Origin: Terriglobia bacterium
GTDB taxonomy: Bacteria > Acidobacteriota > Thermoanaerobaculia > Thermoanaerobaculales > Thermoanaerobaculaceae
Direction of reading: 5' to 3'
Assembly: GCA_020073245.1 (NCBI GenBank)
Contig: JAIQFQ010000016.1
Coordinates: 1-64,000 of the forward strand
DNA: 64,000 bases
In this document: positions 32,936 to 41,298 of the stretch, piece after piece
Position numbering within the stretch: the first letter of the stretch is position 1
Layout: every line of letters starts with the position of its first letter
Program-made: the position numbers and the translations under genes
Notes under the pieces: model-generated
Seen by the model: only the letters and a program-made list of their open reading frames with translations
What the model was told of the DNA's origin: nothing
Database searches by the model: none

Positions 32936-34345
32936 GTGCGTGGCGGAACACGTCTCGGGCTGGGCCACATGGTCGCATTCGTGGTCGTTGCGCTCGTGCT
33001 GAACGCGCAGTTCACCTGGTGGGTCGTCTACTCCCTTCGAGACAACCGCGAACGCCTTGACCTCCAGCGGGGACTGATCGCGAGGCGGAGCGAGCTGGCG
33101 GCCCTGAGGCTGACCGCTCGCCTGCTCGAATCCGAGCTGGCCGTCACCAGGCTTCCCGCGGGCGTCATCCCTTCGCCGACGCCGCCGTTCGCCGAGGTCC
33201 GGGTGGTCGACGAGGCCGAGCTCGCGCCGGGGCCTACCGATGAGCTCAAGAGCACGCCGGGGTGGGTCCGGGTCGGCGAGCGGTCTGCCGTCGCCCGGCC
33301 GCTCGGCCGTGGGCGCGTCGCGCTGGCGTTCCTGGACCAGCAGGCGCCTTTCCAGTGGCTGGCCTCATCGGACCCTGACCTTCAGCTGGTGGGCCGCGAC
33401 AACGTCCAGGAGGGGCGACCGAGCGCGGCGCTCAGGCCGCCCCTCGACCGGTTCGTGGTGACCCCCGACTTCCACCGGTGGCAGGAGCTCGTCGACCGCT
33501 ACCGACAACGGATCGTGGGCGTGCTCCTCGAGGGGACGTTCTTCCTCGCGGCCATCGTGACCGCGGTCGTGCTGCTCTGGGGCGTCCTGCGGCGCGAGAG
33601 CTCGCTCGAGCGGCAGCACCAGAACTTCGTCTCTGCAGTGACGCACGAGCTGAAGACGCCGATCGCCGGGATCCGCCTCGCCCTCGAGACGGTGCTCTCC
33701 GGCCGCGTGGACGACGAGAGCAGAACACGGTTCCTGAACAACGCTCTCGCCGACTGCGAAAGGCTGGGCGACCTGGTGGAGAAGGTGCTCGACGTGACAC
33801 GGTACACGGGAGGCGCCCACCGCCTGCGCCTCGCCCTGGGCGACCTTTCACAGCTTGTCGAGGACGAGGTGGTCGTTGCGGAGCGGCGCATCGCGGCTCG
33901 CGGTGTGGCGCTGGAGAGAGCGATCACGCCGGGATTGCAGGCTACCTTCGACGCCGAGGCGATGGCCATCGTGATCTCCAACCTGATCGAGAACGCCCTC
34001 AAGTACGCGCAAAAGGGAGATCCGCAGGTCCGGGTGCGCCTCGTTCTGGAGCGCGGCGAGGCCGTGCTCGAGGTCCAGGACAATGGCGTCGGGATTGCAG
34101 GGTACGATCTGGAGGCCATCTTCAAACCCTTCTACCGCGCGAGCGACGAGGTCACACGCCGCACGCCCGGCACCGGCATCGGCCTCTTCGTCGTGCGAGA
34201 GATCGTTGCCGCTCACGGCGGCCGGGTCTCTGCCTCGAGCCCCGGCCCCGGACGGGGATCGACCTTCCGCCTGGCGCTGCCCGGTGCCGAGGCACTACCG
34301 GAGGACGAGCTTTCCGAGTACAGTGGGGGGAACGGAGCGAGGTGA
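32936..34345 (+). CDS. Membrane sensor histidine kinase
   Basis: 469 residues. A membrane helix near the N-terminus (VAFVVVALVLNAQFTWWVVYSL), a periplasmic region of about 150 residues, a second helix (about 190-212), then HisKA with the phosphorylated histidine in AVTHELKTPIAGIRLA. The HATPase has NLIENALKYA (N box), DNGVGI (G1) and GTGIGLFVV (G2). It ends 3 nt before the OmpR-type regulator gene, so they form a two-component pair. The periplasmic domain is not recognised. The GTG start is supported by the adjacent -10 box. Confidence 0.93.
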   Translation: MRGGTRLGLGHMVAFVVVALVLNAQFTWWVVYSLRDNRERLDLQRGLIARRSELAALRLTARLLESELAVTRLPAGVIPSPTPPFAEVRVVDEAELAPGPTDELKSTPGWVRVGERSAVARPLGRGRVALAFLDQQAPFQWLASSDPDLQLVGRDNVQEGRPSAALRPPLDRFVVTPDFHRWQELVDRYRQRIVGVLLEGTFFLAAIVTAVVLLWGVLRRESSLERQHQNFVSAVTHELKTPIAGIRLALETVLSGRVDDESRTRFLNNALADCERLGDLVEKVLDVTRYTGGAHRLRLALGDLSQLVEDEVVVAERRIAARGVALERAITPGLQATFDAEAMAIVISNLIENALKYAQKGDPQVRVRLVLERGEAVLEVQDNGVGIAGYDLEAIFKPFYRASDEVTRRTPGTGIGLFVVREIVAAHGGRVSASSPGPGRGSTFRLALPGAEALPEDELSEYSGGNGAR

Positions 34346-34348
34346 CCC

Positions 34349-35056
34349 ATGGCGAGTCGCGTCCTGATAGTTGAGGATGAGCGTCATCTTGCAGAGGCGC
34401 TCGCGCACAATCTGAAGTTCGAGGGGTACGAGACCATGGTCGTCGTCGACGGCGAGGCGGCGCTCGAGCGCCTGGCTGCGGAGGACTTCGACCTCGTGGT
34501 GCTCGATGTGATGCTGCCCGGGATCTCCGGGTTCGACGTGTGCCGACGGCTGCGCGAGGCCGGAAATCGCGTGCCGGTGCTGTTTCTGACGGCACGGAAC
34601 ACCGACGCCGACCGCCTGGACGGGCTGCGCCACGGCGGCGACGACTACATGACCAAGCCGTTCCTGCTCGAAGAGGTGGTGCTGCGCATCCGGGGGATCC
34701 TGCGCCGGCAGGAGTGGTACCAGACGCCCGTGGCGGAGCGCGGCATCTTCAAGTTCGGCGGCAACGAGGTTAACTTCCGCACCTTCAAGGCCAAGGGCCC
34801 GCGCGGCGAGATCGAGCTCACGGAGAAGGAATGCATGCTGATGAAGCTCCTCGTCGAGCGCCAGGGGCAGGTGGTCTCGCGCGAGCTCATCCTCGAGCGG
34901 GTGTGGGGGTACAAGTACGGCTCGTCCTCGCGCACGATCGACAACTTCATCGTGCGCCTGCGTCGGTACTTTGAAGCCGATGCGCGGAGGCCGAAGTACA
35001 TCCATTCGGTGCGGGGGGTCGGCTACCGCTTCACCCCCGAAGGTGAACCCTCCTAG
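34349..35056 (+). CDS. OmpR/PhoB-family response regulator
   Basis: 235 residues. The receiver domain (about 3-118) has EDE, the phospho-acceptor aspartate in LVVLDVMLPG, FLTAR and MTKPF. The C-terminal winged helix (about 135-232) has ELTEKECMLMKLL, VSRELILERVWG, SRTIDNFIVRLRR and a final VRGVGYRF. It is the cognate partner of the upstream kinase. Target genes are unknown. A 733-bp gene-free stretch follows. Confidence 0.95.
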   Translation: MASRVLIVEDERHLAEALAHNLKFEGYETMVVVDGEAALERLAAEDFDLVVLDVMLPGISGFDVCRRLREAGNRVPVLFLTARNTDADRLDGLRHGGDDYMTKPFLLEEVVLRIRGILRRQEWYQTPVAERGIFKFGGNEVNFRTFKAKGPRGEIELTEKECMLMKLLVERQGQVVSRELILERVWGYKYGSSSRTIDNFIVRLRRYFEADARRPKYIHSVRGVGYRFTPEGEPS

Positions 35057-35084
35057 AAGGCGTCGCCGATAGCGGACCATCTAC

Positions 35085-35470
35085 CCGGGCGGGGGGTCCC
35101 GCGTCCACTCCGCCCACCCGGCCGGACGCTCTTGACCCCCCGTGCCCCCGGCGAGCCGCGGCAGAGCCGCGTCTCGCCCGGCGTTTCGGATCGCGGCTCT
35201 ATTCGGGCGAGGGGTCCCGCGTCCGCTCCGCCCACCCACTCGGACGCTCTCGACCCCCCGAGCCCCCCGCTCGCCAGGAGTAGATCCCGGCTCGCCCGTC
35301 CTCACGTACCCTCCGGGTACGCCTCCGGCGCGGGCCGCTCCCGCGCTTTGCCATAGGCCCAACGGCGGGGGCGCGGCTACACGCCCTCCACCAACGCCCT
35401 GCTTCTTCTGTCTCTTCGGACCACGGACCACGAACCGCGGTCTCACGGCGGCGCGGCTGCACGCCGTGGT
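35085..35470 (+). repeat. Multi-hairpin intergenic element, copy R3 (tandem stem module)
   Basis: Two consecutive large stem-loops. The first has GGGGGGTC 35091-35098 / GACCCCCC 35134-35141 enclosing GCGTCC 35101-35106 / GGACGC 35124-35129. The second has GGGGTC 35211-35216 / GACCCC 35252-35257 enclosing GCGTCC 35219-35224 / GGACGC 35242-35247. CGCGGC-AGA-GCCGCG lies between them (35157-35171). GTACCC-TCC-GGGTAC at 35306-35320 corresponds to GTAGCC-TCC-GGCTAC in R1 and R2, a paired base change. A CGGACCACGAACC-type tail follows. It fills the gap between the response regulator and recA. Confidence 0.75.
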
Positions 35471-35485
35471 GCGGCGCCCTGCCTT

Positions 35486-35641
35486 GCCCGACCCCCGACC
35501 CCTGAGCCCGGACCCCTGTCCCCGCGGTGGCGAGGCTACCCGCACGTCAGCAGGGGCAGAGGTGCACGGGAGAGGAGGAGCAAGCGACGACCTAGTCGGT
35601 TTGCCGCTTCCATGCTCCTCTGCCCCTCCGCTCCTCTCCCC
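35486..35641 (+). repeat. Heptamer tract (family D4) and inverted octamer pair E2
   Basis: 35486-35524 is a tract of CCCGACC/CCGGACC 7-mers. 35551-35582 (GAGGAGGA-type units) and 35612-35641 (CTCCTCTG/CCCCTCCG units) form an inverted octamer pair with a 29-nt spacer. With R3 these make almost the whole 733-bp gap non-coding repeat. Confidence 0.65.
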
Positions 35642-35670
35642 GCCTCTTCGGCCCACGGTCCACGCTCAAC

Positions 35671-35700
35671 GCCTTCCCTTTGTCGAGAAGGCCGTTTTTT
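35671..35700 (+). terminator. Rho-independent terminator upstream of recA
   Basis: GCCTTC (35671-35676) pairs with GAAGGC (35687-35692), followed by CG and six T residues (35695-35700). It would stop transcription arriving from the repeat region just before the recA promoter. Confidence 0.6.
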
Positions 35701-35703
35701 GTC

Positions 35704-35732
35704 TTGACTTGAGCCAGGGTGGGGCTTACGAT
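35704..35732 (+). promoter_or_regulatory. Sigma-70 promoter of recA
   Basis: TTGACT (35704-35709), 17-nt spacer, TACGAT (35727-35732). The predicted start near 35739 gives a leader of about 50 nt with GAGGAGAGG. I see no palindrome resembling a known LexA box. Confidence 0.7.
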
Positions 35733-35789
35733 TTGTTGTGGCCTCACGGCCAACCCGTCCACGCGACAACCAAGAGGAGAGGTGTCACC

Positions 35790-36818
35790 ATGGCTGAGTA
35801 CAACCAGGACAAACTGAAGGCCCTGGAGACTGCCGTCGCGCAGATCGAGCGGCAGTTCGGCAAGGGCGCAATCATGCGGCTGGGCGCGCAAGAAGCCGTC
35901 AACGTCAACGTGATCCCGACCGGTTCGATCGGCCTCGACGCGGCGCTCGGTGTGGGCGGGATCCCGCGCGGAAGGGTTTGCGAGATCTACGGGCCGGAGT
36001 CATCGGGCAAGACGACGCTGGCGCTCCACGTGATCGCACAGGCGCAGAAGCTCGGGGGTCTGGCAGCGTTCATCGACGCGGAGCACGCGCTCGACCCCGA
36101 GTACAGCGGCAAGCTGGGCGTGGACATCGACAACCTGCTGGTTGCGCAGCCCGATAACGGCGAGCAGGCGCTCGAGATCGCGGAGACCCTGATCCGCTCC
36201 GGGTCGGTCGACGTGATCGTGGTGGACTCGGTGGCGGCTCTGGTGCCGCGGGCCGAGCTCGAGGGCGAGATGGGCGACTCCTCGATGGGGCTCCAGGCCC
36301 GCCTGATGTCGCAAGCGATGCGCAAGCTCACCGGAATCGTGTCCAAGTCCAAGACCAGCGTGATCTTCATCAACCAGATCCGCGAGAAGATCGGGGTCAT
36401 GTTCGGCAACCCGGAGACCACGACGGGCGGGCGCGCGCTCAAGTTCTACGCCTCGGTCCGCCTCGACATCCGGCGTATCGGCGCGATCAAGTCCGGCGAG
36501 GACTCGGTCGGCAACCGAACCAAGGTCAAGGTCGTCAAGAACAAGGTGGCGGCGCCGTTCCGTGTGGCCGAGTTCGACATCCTGTACGGGGAAGGGATCT
36601 CCAAGCAGGGCGAGTTGCTGGACCTCGGGATCGAGCACCGGCTGGTCTCGAAATCCGGCACTTGGCTGTCGTACGGCGACACGCGCCTCGGCCAGGGGCG
36701 CGAAAACGCCCGGTCGTTCCTGAAAGAGCACCCCGAGATCGCGAGCGAGCTCGAGGAGAAGCTCAGGGAAATGCTGCCGACGCTGGCACGCCCGGCTGCC
36801 GCCGCGGACGAGTCCTGA
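35790..36818 (+). CDS. recA: Recombinase A
   Basis: 342 residues. Walker [11 protein letters not shown], Walker [11 protein letters not shown], the catalytic glutamate and the loop region ([21 protein letters not shown]), [22 protein letters not shown] and the C-terminal domain are all intact. It forms filaments on single-stranded DNA for strand exchange and stimulates LexA self-cleavage. Start ATG 35790 gives the family-standard N-terminus; GAGGAGAGG lies upstream. No recX follows; the next gene is a dehydrogenase 128 nt away across repeat F2. Confidence 0.98.
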   Translation: MAEYNQDKLKALETAVAQIERQFGKGAIMRLGAQEAVNVNVIPTGSIGLDAALGVGGIPRGRVCEIYGPESSGKTTLALHVIAQAQKLGGLAAFIDAEHALDPEYSGKLGVDIDNLLVAQPDNGEQALEIAETLIRSGSVDVIVVDSVAALVPRAELEGEMGDSSMGLQARLMSQAMRKLTGIVSKSKTSVIFINQIREKIGVMFGNPETTTGGRALKFYASVRLDIRRIGAIKSGEDSVGNRTKVKVVKNKVAAPFRVAEFDILYGEGISKQGELLDLGIEHRLVSKSGTWLSYGDTRLGQGRENARSFLKEHPEIASELEEKLREMLPTLARPAAAADES

Positions 36819-36825
36819 CGACCGT

Positions 36826-36922
36826 GATTCGTGGATCGTGGGTGGTGGCTCGTTGAGGACACGAACGTGCTGAACTGGGCCCATCGCACGGTTCAAACCA
36901 CGAACCACGAACCACGAACAAC
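36826..36922 (+). repeat. Inverted heptamer repeat pair F2
   Basis: The left arm 36826-36855 (CGTGGAT/CGTGGGT units) and right arm 36893-36922 (AACCACG repeated, then AACAACG) are about 37 nt apart. The spacer shares TCGCACGG with F1. Located between recA and the quinone oxidoreductase-like gene. Confidence 0.75.
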
Positions 36923-36946
36923 GGTTCGGCTTGCGAAGCGAGCCGC

Positions 36947-37945
36947 ATGAGGGCATGGGTCGCGCCCGTCTACGGGCCGCCCCGCATCCTGCGCTTGCAG
37001 GAGCTGTCTGACCCGCAACCGGGGCCAGGCCAGGTGCTCGTCCGAGTGCGCGCGATCGGCCTGAACTTCGCGGACTGCGCGGCGCGCCTGGGCGTCTACC
37101 CGCGTGTCCCAAAACCGCCGTTTGTCCCCGGCATGGAGGTGAGCGGCGAGGTCGCCGCACTCGGCGAAGGCGTTGATGGCCCTGCGGTCGGGACGCCGGT
37201 CGGGGCGGTGCCGGTGTTCGGCGGACACGCGGAGCTCGTGGCCGTCGACGCCCGCTTCGTGCGTCCACTGTTCGGGCCCGGCGACTTCGTCACCGGCGCG
37301 GCCGTTGCGGTCACCGGTCTGACCGCCGACCACGCGCTGTTCACCCTCGGGCGGTTGCGCAGGGGCGAGCGCGTGGCGATCACGGCGGCGGCCGGCGGGG
37401 TAGGGACGATGGCCGTCCAGATGGCGTCGGCGGCCGGGGCCCGCGTGCTGGCGGTCGCCTCGACCAAGGCCAAGCAGGAACTGGCGCGCGCCCTCGGTGC
37501 GCAAGAAACGGAAGGGTACGAGGGGTACAGGAGGGCGCTCGCGGGGGGCGTGGACGTGGTGATCGATGCCGTCGGCGGGTCGCTGTTCCGCACGGGCTGG
37601 AACGCCCTCAACGCCGACGGACGCTACGTGCTGTACGGCTTCGCCGCTGCCCTCGGCCCCGGCCGCGTCCGCTACCTCCACGCTGCCGTGGAGCTTCTCC
37701 GCATGGGCCTGGTGGCGCCGTCGGCGATGGTGCAGTCCACGAAGACGCTTTCCGGCTTCAACCTCTCGCTGGTGCCGCACCTCGCCGGGGAGCTTCAGTC
37801 CCGGTTCGCGAGGATCGAGGAGATGCTGGCTGCCGGCACGCTGAAGCCGGTCGTGGGCGCGATCCTGCCGTTCGAGCGGCTGCCCGAGGCGCACGCGCTG
37901 CTACAAGGCCGCGCCTCCACCGGCAAGGTCGTGGTCCAGCTATAG
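36947..37945 (+). CDS. Zinc-free medium-chain dehydrogenase, quinone oxidoreductase/VAT1-like
   Basis: 332 residues of the MDR superfamily. The N-terminal GroES-like domain has GLNFADCAARLGVYP and PFVPGMEVSGEV. The Rossmann domain has the AAAGGVGTMAVQMA nucleotide-binding turn. Catalytic zinc cysteine and histidine ligands are absent, as in quinone oxidoreductases and VAT-1-like proteins. It likely uses NADPH to reduce quinones or enones; substrate unknown. No close operon partner. Confidence 0.88.
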   Translation: MRAWVAPVYGPPRILRLQELSDPQPGPGQVLVRVRAIGLNFADCAARLGVYPRVPKPPFVPGMEVSGEVAALGEGVDGPAVGTPVGAVPVFGGHAELVAVDARFVRPLFGPGDFVTGAAVAVTGLTADHALFTLGRLRRGERVAITAAAGGVGTMAVQMASAAGARVLAVASTKAKQELARALGAQETEGYEGYRRALAGGVDVVIDAVGGSLFRTGWNALNADGRYVLYGFAAALGPGRVRYLHAAVELLRMGLVAPSAMVQSTKTLSGFNLSLVPHLAGELQSRFARIEEMLAAGTLKPVVGAILPFERLPEAHALLQGRASTGKVVVQL

Positions 37946-37947
37946 CG

Positions 37948-37981
37948 CTCCCAGGTTCGAACGTTCGAACCTTTGAACGGC
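37948..37981 (+). repeat. Octamer repeat B with a perfect 18-bp palindrome
   Basis: GGTTCGAACGTTCGAACC at 37954-37971 is a perfect palindrome, followed by TTTGAACGG. Units of 8 bp (AGGTTCGA/ACGTTCGA/ACCTTTGA) match the outer arms seen around A1 and C1. It lies just before the -10 box of the NtrC-type gene. Confidence 0.7.
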
Positions 37982-37993
37982 ATCACAGTGCGG

Positions 37994-37999
37994 TAGACT
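37994..37999 (+). promoter_or_regulatory. -10 box (TAGACT) for a near-leaderless NtrC-type mRNA
   Basis: TAGACT ends 8 nt before GTG 38008, with no ribosome site between. The predicted start is 1-2 nt before the GTG. Confidence 0.5.
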
Positions 38000-38007
38000 C
38001 TGAAGCC

Positions 38008-39366
38008 GTGGAAATCGCGGGACGGGTCCTGATCGTCGACGACGACGACGCCAACCGGTTGGTGGTGCGGACGATCCTTACCGGGGCGGGGTACGAGGTG
38101 CACGAGGCGGGTGACGCCTTCGCGGCTCTCGACGGGATCGACCGTGACACTCCGCACGCCGTGCTCCTCGACATCAAGATGCCGGGGATGGACGGCCTCG
38201 GGCTGATCGAGAACCTTCGCAGGCGGGGCGTCGACGTGCCGGTGGTGGTGCTGACCGGGCACGGCGACGAGTTCACCGCGTCCTCGTGCCTGAAGGCCGG
38301 GGCGGATGCCTTCCTCGACAAACCGCCGGAGCGGGCCAAGCTCCTGCTGGCCCTTCAGGGAGCCGTGGCGCGAGGCAAGCTCGCCGAGGAGAACCGTCGG
38401 CTCAAGGGCGGCCAGGAAGAGCCGCCGCTGCTCGGCAACTCGGTCTCGATGCACGACCTTCGAGAAGAGATCGCGCGCGTCGCGCCCTCGCGCGCCACGG
38501 TGCTGATCGTCGGCGAGTCCGGCACCGGCAAGGAACTCGTGGCGCGGCGCATCCACCACCTGTCGCCGCGTGCACGTGAGCCGTTTGTTCGGGTGAACTG
38601 CGCCGCAATCCCGGAGGAGCTCATCGAGTCGGAGCTGTTCGGGCACGAGAAGGGTTCGTTCACCGGGGCCGTGCGAAAACAGATCGGCAAGTTCGTGCAA
38701 GCCGAAAACGGCACGATCTTCCTGGACGAGGTCGGCGACATGTCGCTGCGCACGCAGGCGAAGGTGTTGCGCGTGCTCCAGGACGGTGAAGTCGAGCCTG
38801 TCGGGGCGGGTGTGGTGCGTCGGGTGGACGTGCGGGTGATCGCCGCCACCAACAAGAACCTCCCCGAGGAGGTCAAGGCCGGACGCTTCCGCGAGGACCT
38901 CTACTTCCGGCTCTCGGTCGTCGTCCTTCAGACGCCCCCGTTGCGCTCGCACCCCGAGGACATCCCGGCGCTCGTGGAGCACTGCACCAGCGAGGCGTGC
39001 ACCGAATACAACCGGCGGCCGAAACGCTGGACTCGCGAGGCTCTCGACCAGCTTGCCGTGTACCCGTTCCCGGGCAACGTGCGCGAGCTCAAGAACATCG
39101 TGGAGCGGGCCGTGATCATGCAGCTCGAGGACGAGATCAAGGGGGTCGATCTCCTGCGCTCAGCCCCCGGCGCCGGAGCGGAGGACGAAGGGCTCTTCGG
39201 CGCGCCGACGCTCGCCGAGTTTCAGGAGCGCGCCGAGCGGGCCTACCTCGTACGGCAGCTTCAGCGCCACAACTGGAACGTGGCGGCAACCGCCCGGGCG
39301 ATCAACACGCCCCGTTCCAACCTTTACAAGAAGATCGAGGCCTATGGCCTGAAGCGGGAGGATTGA
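38008..39366 (+). CDS. NtrC-family sigma-54 activator response regulator
   Basis: 452 residues. The receiver domain (about 5-120) has DDDD, the phospho-acceptor in VLLDIKMPGMDG and a lysine in FLDKPP. The AAA+ domain has GESGTGKELVARRIHH (Walker A), EKGSFTGAV and FLDEVGDMS (Walker B). The C-terminal Fis-type HTH has WNVAATARAINTPRSNLYKKI. The sigma-54 contact loop reads GSFTGA instead of the usual GAFTGA. No histidine kinase is next to it. Its stop overlaps the pyrE start by one base (TGATG). Confidence 0.93.
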   Translation: MEIAGRVLIVDDDDANRLVVRTILTGAGYEVHEAGDAFAALDGIDRDTPHAVLLDIKMPGMDGLGLIENLRRRGVDVPVVVLTGHGDEFTASSCLKAGADAFLDKPPERAKLLLALQGAVARGKLAEENRRLKGGQEEPPLLGNSVSMHDLREEIARVAPSRATVLIVGESGTGKELVARRIHHLSPRAREPFVRVNCAAIPEELIESELFGHEKGSFTGAVRKQIGKFVQAENGTIFLDEVGDMSLRTQAKVLRVLQDGEVEPVGAGVVRRVDVRVIAATNKNLPEEVKAGRFREDLYFRLSVVVLQTPPLRSHPEDIPALVEHCTSEACTEYNRRPKRWTREALDQLAVYPFPGNVRELKNIVERAVIMQLEDEIKGVDLLRSAPGAGAEDEGLFGAPTLAEFQERAERAYLVRQLQRHNWNVAATARAINTPRSNLYKKIEAYGLKRED

Positions 39367-39950
39367 TGGGGGGTATCACTCTGGAGGACATGACGGCGGC
39401 TGGGGCACTGCTGGAGGGCCACTTCAAGCTCTCGTCCGGGAGGCACTCGTCGCGCTACCTGCAGTGCGCACTCTACTTGGCCGATCCTACCCGCGCGGAG
39501 GCGGCCGGCCGCCAGCTCGCGGCACGCCTCAAGAACGCCGCGGCGCAGCTGGTGGTGGCACCGGCCCTCGGGGGCGTCATCATCGGACACGAGGTCGCCC
39601 GGGCCCTCGAGGATGTCCCGTTCTTCTTCACGGAAAGGGCCGACGGAGTCATGAAGCTCCGGCGGGGCTTCCGAATCGAACCGGGGTGTCGAGTGCTCGT
39701 CGTCGAGGACGTCGTCACGACCGGCGGCTCAACGCGCGAGGTGATGGACGTCGTCGCTCGGGAGGGCGGCGTCGTCGTGGGCGTGGGCGCCATGGTGAAT
39801 CGCTCAGGGCAGGAAAATCCGTTCGCCCCGCTCCCGTTCACGGCGCTTCTCACGGTCGACGTGCCAAACTATGAGCCGGAGACGTGCCCGCTCTGCGCCT
39901 CGGGCGTGCCGCTCACCAAGCCCGGCTCCCGACCCGACAAGAAGAGTTAA
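39366..39950 (+). CDS. pyrE: Orotate phosphoribosyltransferase
   Basis: 194 residues. It converts orotate and PRPP to orotidine 5'-monophosphate in pyrimidine synthesis. The PRPP loop is VLVVEDVVTTGGST; FKLSSGRHSSRYLQC near the N-terminus fits the orotate and PRPP-binding region of the longer OPRT subfamily. The ATG shares one base with the upstream stop, with GGGAGG before it. The last codons AAG AGT TAA fall in the left arm of repeat A3. Confidence 0.95.
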   Translation: MGGITLEDMTAAGALLEGHFKLSSGRHSSRYLQCALYLADPTRAEAAGRQLAARLKNAAAQLVVAPALGGVIIGHEVARALEDVPFFFTERADGVMKLRRGFRIEPGCRVLVVEDVVTTGGSTREVMDVVAREGGVVVGVGAMVNRSGQENPFAPLPFTALLTVDVPNYEPETCPLCASGVPLTKPGSRPDKKS

Positions 39951-40051
39951 GAGTGAAGAGTTGAGAGTGAAGAGTTCAGGGCCAAGGCAGACCCTCATCT
40001 TCCGCGCTTCTTGTCGCTAACTCTTCACTCTTCACTCTTAACTCTTAACTA
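39941..40051 (+). repeat. Inverted heptamer repeat pair A3 between convergent genes
   Basis: The left arm 39941-39978 (GAGTTAA/GAGTGAA units) and right arm 40016-40051 (ACTCTTC/ACTCTTA units) have a 37-nt spacer. The arms contain the stop codons of both pyrE (plus) and the DUF2752 gene (minus). A bidirectional terminator role is possible. Confidence 0.75.
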
Positions 40052-40436
40052 TCAAGAAGATCCAGTTCGCGAGCAGCGCCGCGATGACGGCCGCGCGCAG
40101 CCATGCCGGGAGAGGCGTCGGGAACTCCGGAAGTGGCCAGCGCAACGCCGCCCAGATCGGTGCGATCACCCCTCCGATCGCGAAACCCGCACCGGCCACG
40201 GTCGCGAGCGGATTGGCGGCGAAGGCGGCACCAAGCTGGCCATGCATCAGTGCCACCGCCGCGTGTGTCGTGCCGCACGTCGGGCAGGGAATCCCCGTCA
40301 GGACGCGGAACGGGCAACGGGGCGCGAACGGCGCCAGCGCAAGCCAGAGAGGGCGCAGCGCGAGGGAAGAGAGGGCCACGACACCCCAGAGAAACGCCAC
40401 CTGGCGCTCCTCTGGGGTAGGCTCGCGGAACTTCAC
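40038..40436 (-). CDS. DUF2752 membrane protein
   Basis: 132 residues with three membrane segments. The family signature CPFRVLTGIPCPTCGTTHA is present with its cysteines, followed by the alanine-rich second helix (AFAANPLATVAGAGFAIGG). Function is unknown; the cysteines suggest metal or redox chemistry. Start GTG 40436 follows the Yip1-like stop by 7 nt. The last residues VKS and the TAA stop are encoded by the A3 repeat. Confidence 0.82.
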   Translation of the reverse strand: MKFREPTPEERQVAFLWGVVALSSLALRPLWLALAPFAPRCPFRVLTGIPCPTCGTTHAAVALMHGQLGAAFAANPLATVAGAGFAIGGVIAPIWAALRWPLPEFPTPLPAWLRAAVIAALLANWIFLIVKS

Positions 40437-40443
40437 CTGGCGC

Positions 40444-41211
40444 TCAGCGGCCGAAATGGCCGAGATGGCCGAACGCGGCCGCGATCGCCGCGCCGAACGC
40501 CAGCGCCACAATCGCGACGCACACGCAGCAGAGCACAAACGGCAACAACACGGCGAGCGCCGCCTTGCCCTGCGACGTGCGCTGGGCGATGGCGAGGCCG
40601 ATGATGTAGAGGACCAGCCCCCAGATGGCGGCGATCATCCCGCCGCAGAACGGCACGACCTGGAGCACTTGGATCGTGCCCGTATAGCAGACCACCCGGA
40701 CAGTCGAGGCGAAGCCGGTGTTGGCTCCGCCCACGAGCATGAGAAAGAGGTGGAGTATCGCCGACCAAATGAAGACCGCGATGAGGACGAAGACGGGCGC
40801 CACGACCATCAAGCCCACGCTCACGAAGACCGGGAACCCAAACGTGAGCTTAGGGTTGTAGCCTGGCAGCGCAGAGAGGAATCCCATCATGGCGCCGCGC
40901 AGCGCGATGCTGTAGATCTGGTTCGCGATGATCCCGATCCACCCGAAGATGATGGCGTAAGTCAGCGGCTTGCCGAGGGTGCCGGTCAGCGACATGCGGG
41001 CGAACGCCTGGCTCGGGGCCGTGAGGACGAGCTTGGCGGTCTCGTACAGCCCTTCGAGCGCCGGGTACCCGAGTTGCTCCCACGGCAGCGGCTGCGCCGT
41101 AGGGGGCGGAGGGGCGCCGCCGGACGGTGGCGGCGGTACGGTGCCAGGCGGCTGCATGCTGGGCGGTCCGGGCGGCATGGGCGGTGTCCCCGGGGGGTAG
41201 GTGTCGGCCAT
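40444..41211 (-). CDS. Yip1-domain integral membrane protein with proline-rich N-terminus
   Basis: 255 residues. About 50 N-terminal residues are Pro/Gly-rich ([12 protein letters not shown] repeats), then a segment WEQLGYPALEGLYETAKLVLTAPSQAFARM and about five membrane helices of the YIP1 type. Bacterial Yip1-domain proteins are common, but their role is unknown. Start ATG 41211 has AAGGAGG 5 nt upstream. It pairs with the DUF2752 gene as a two-gene operon. Confidence 0.85.
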   Translation of the reverse strand: MADTYPPGTPPMPPGPPSMQPPGTVPPPPSGGAPPPPTAQPLPWEQLGYPALEGLYETAKLVLTAPSQAFARMSLTGTLGKPLTYAIIFGWIGIIANQIYSIALRGAMMGFLSALPGYNPKLTFGFPVFVSVGLMVVAPVFVLIAVFIWSAILHLFLMLVGGANTGFASTVRVVCYTGTIQVLQVVPFCGGMIAAIWGLVLYIIGLAIAQRTSQGKAALAVLLPFVLCCVCVAIVALAFGAAIAAAFGHLGHFGR

Positions 41212-41243
41212 CGTTGCCTCCTTCGTGGGAACCAATTCGTCGT

Positions 41244-41249
41244 AGTCTA
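41244..41249 (-). promoter_or_regulatory. -10 box (TAGACT) of the Yip1-DUF2752 operon
   Basis: TAGACT at 41249-41244 on the minus strand gives a predicted leader of about 26 nt carrying the AAGGAGG site. No clear -35. Confidence 0.4.
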
Positions 41250-41298
41250 GCGCACCGCTTATACGACGCCGCACGTTCCGGGGTTCCTAGGCGACCCC

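Noticed and set aside
35142..35789. N-terminal extension of recA by 216 codons
   Set aside because: Translates the R3, D4 and E2 repeats. RecA families begin at the ATG at 35790, which has its own promoter and ribosome site.
39941..40051. CRISPR-like repeats
   Set aside because: Units are 7 bp, degenerate and inverted, without regular unique spacers or cas genes.
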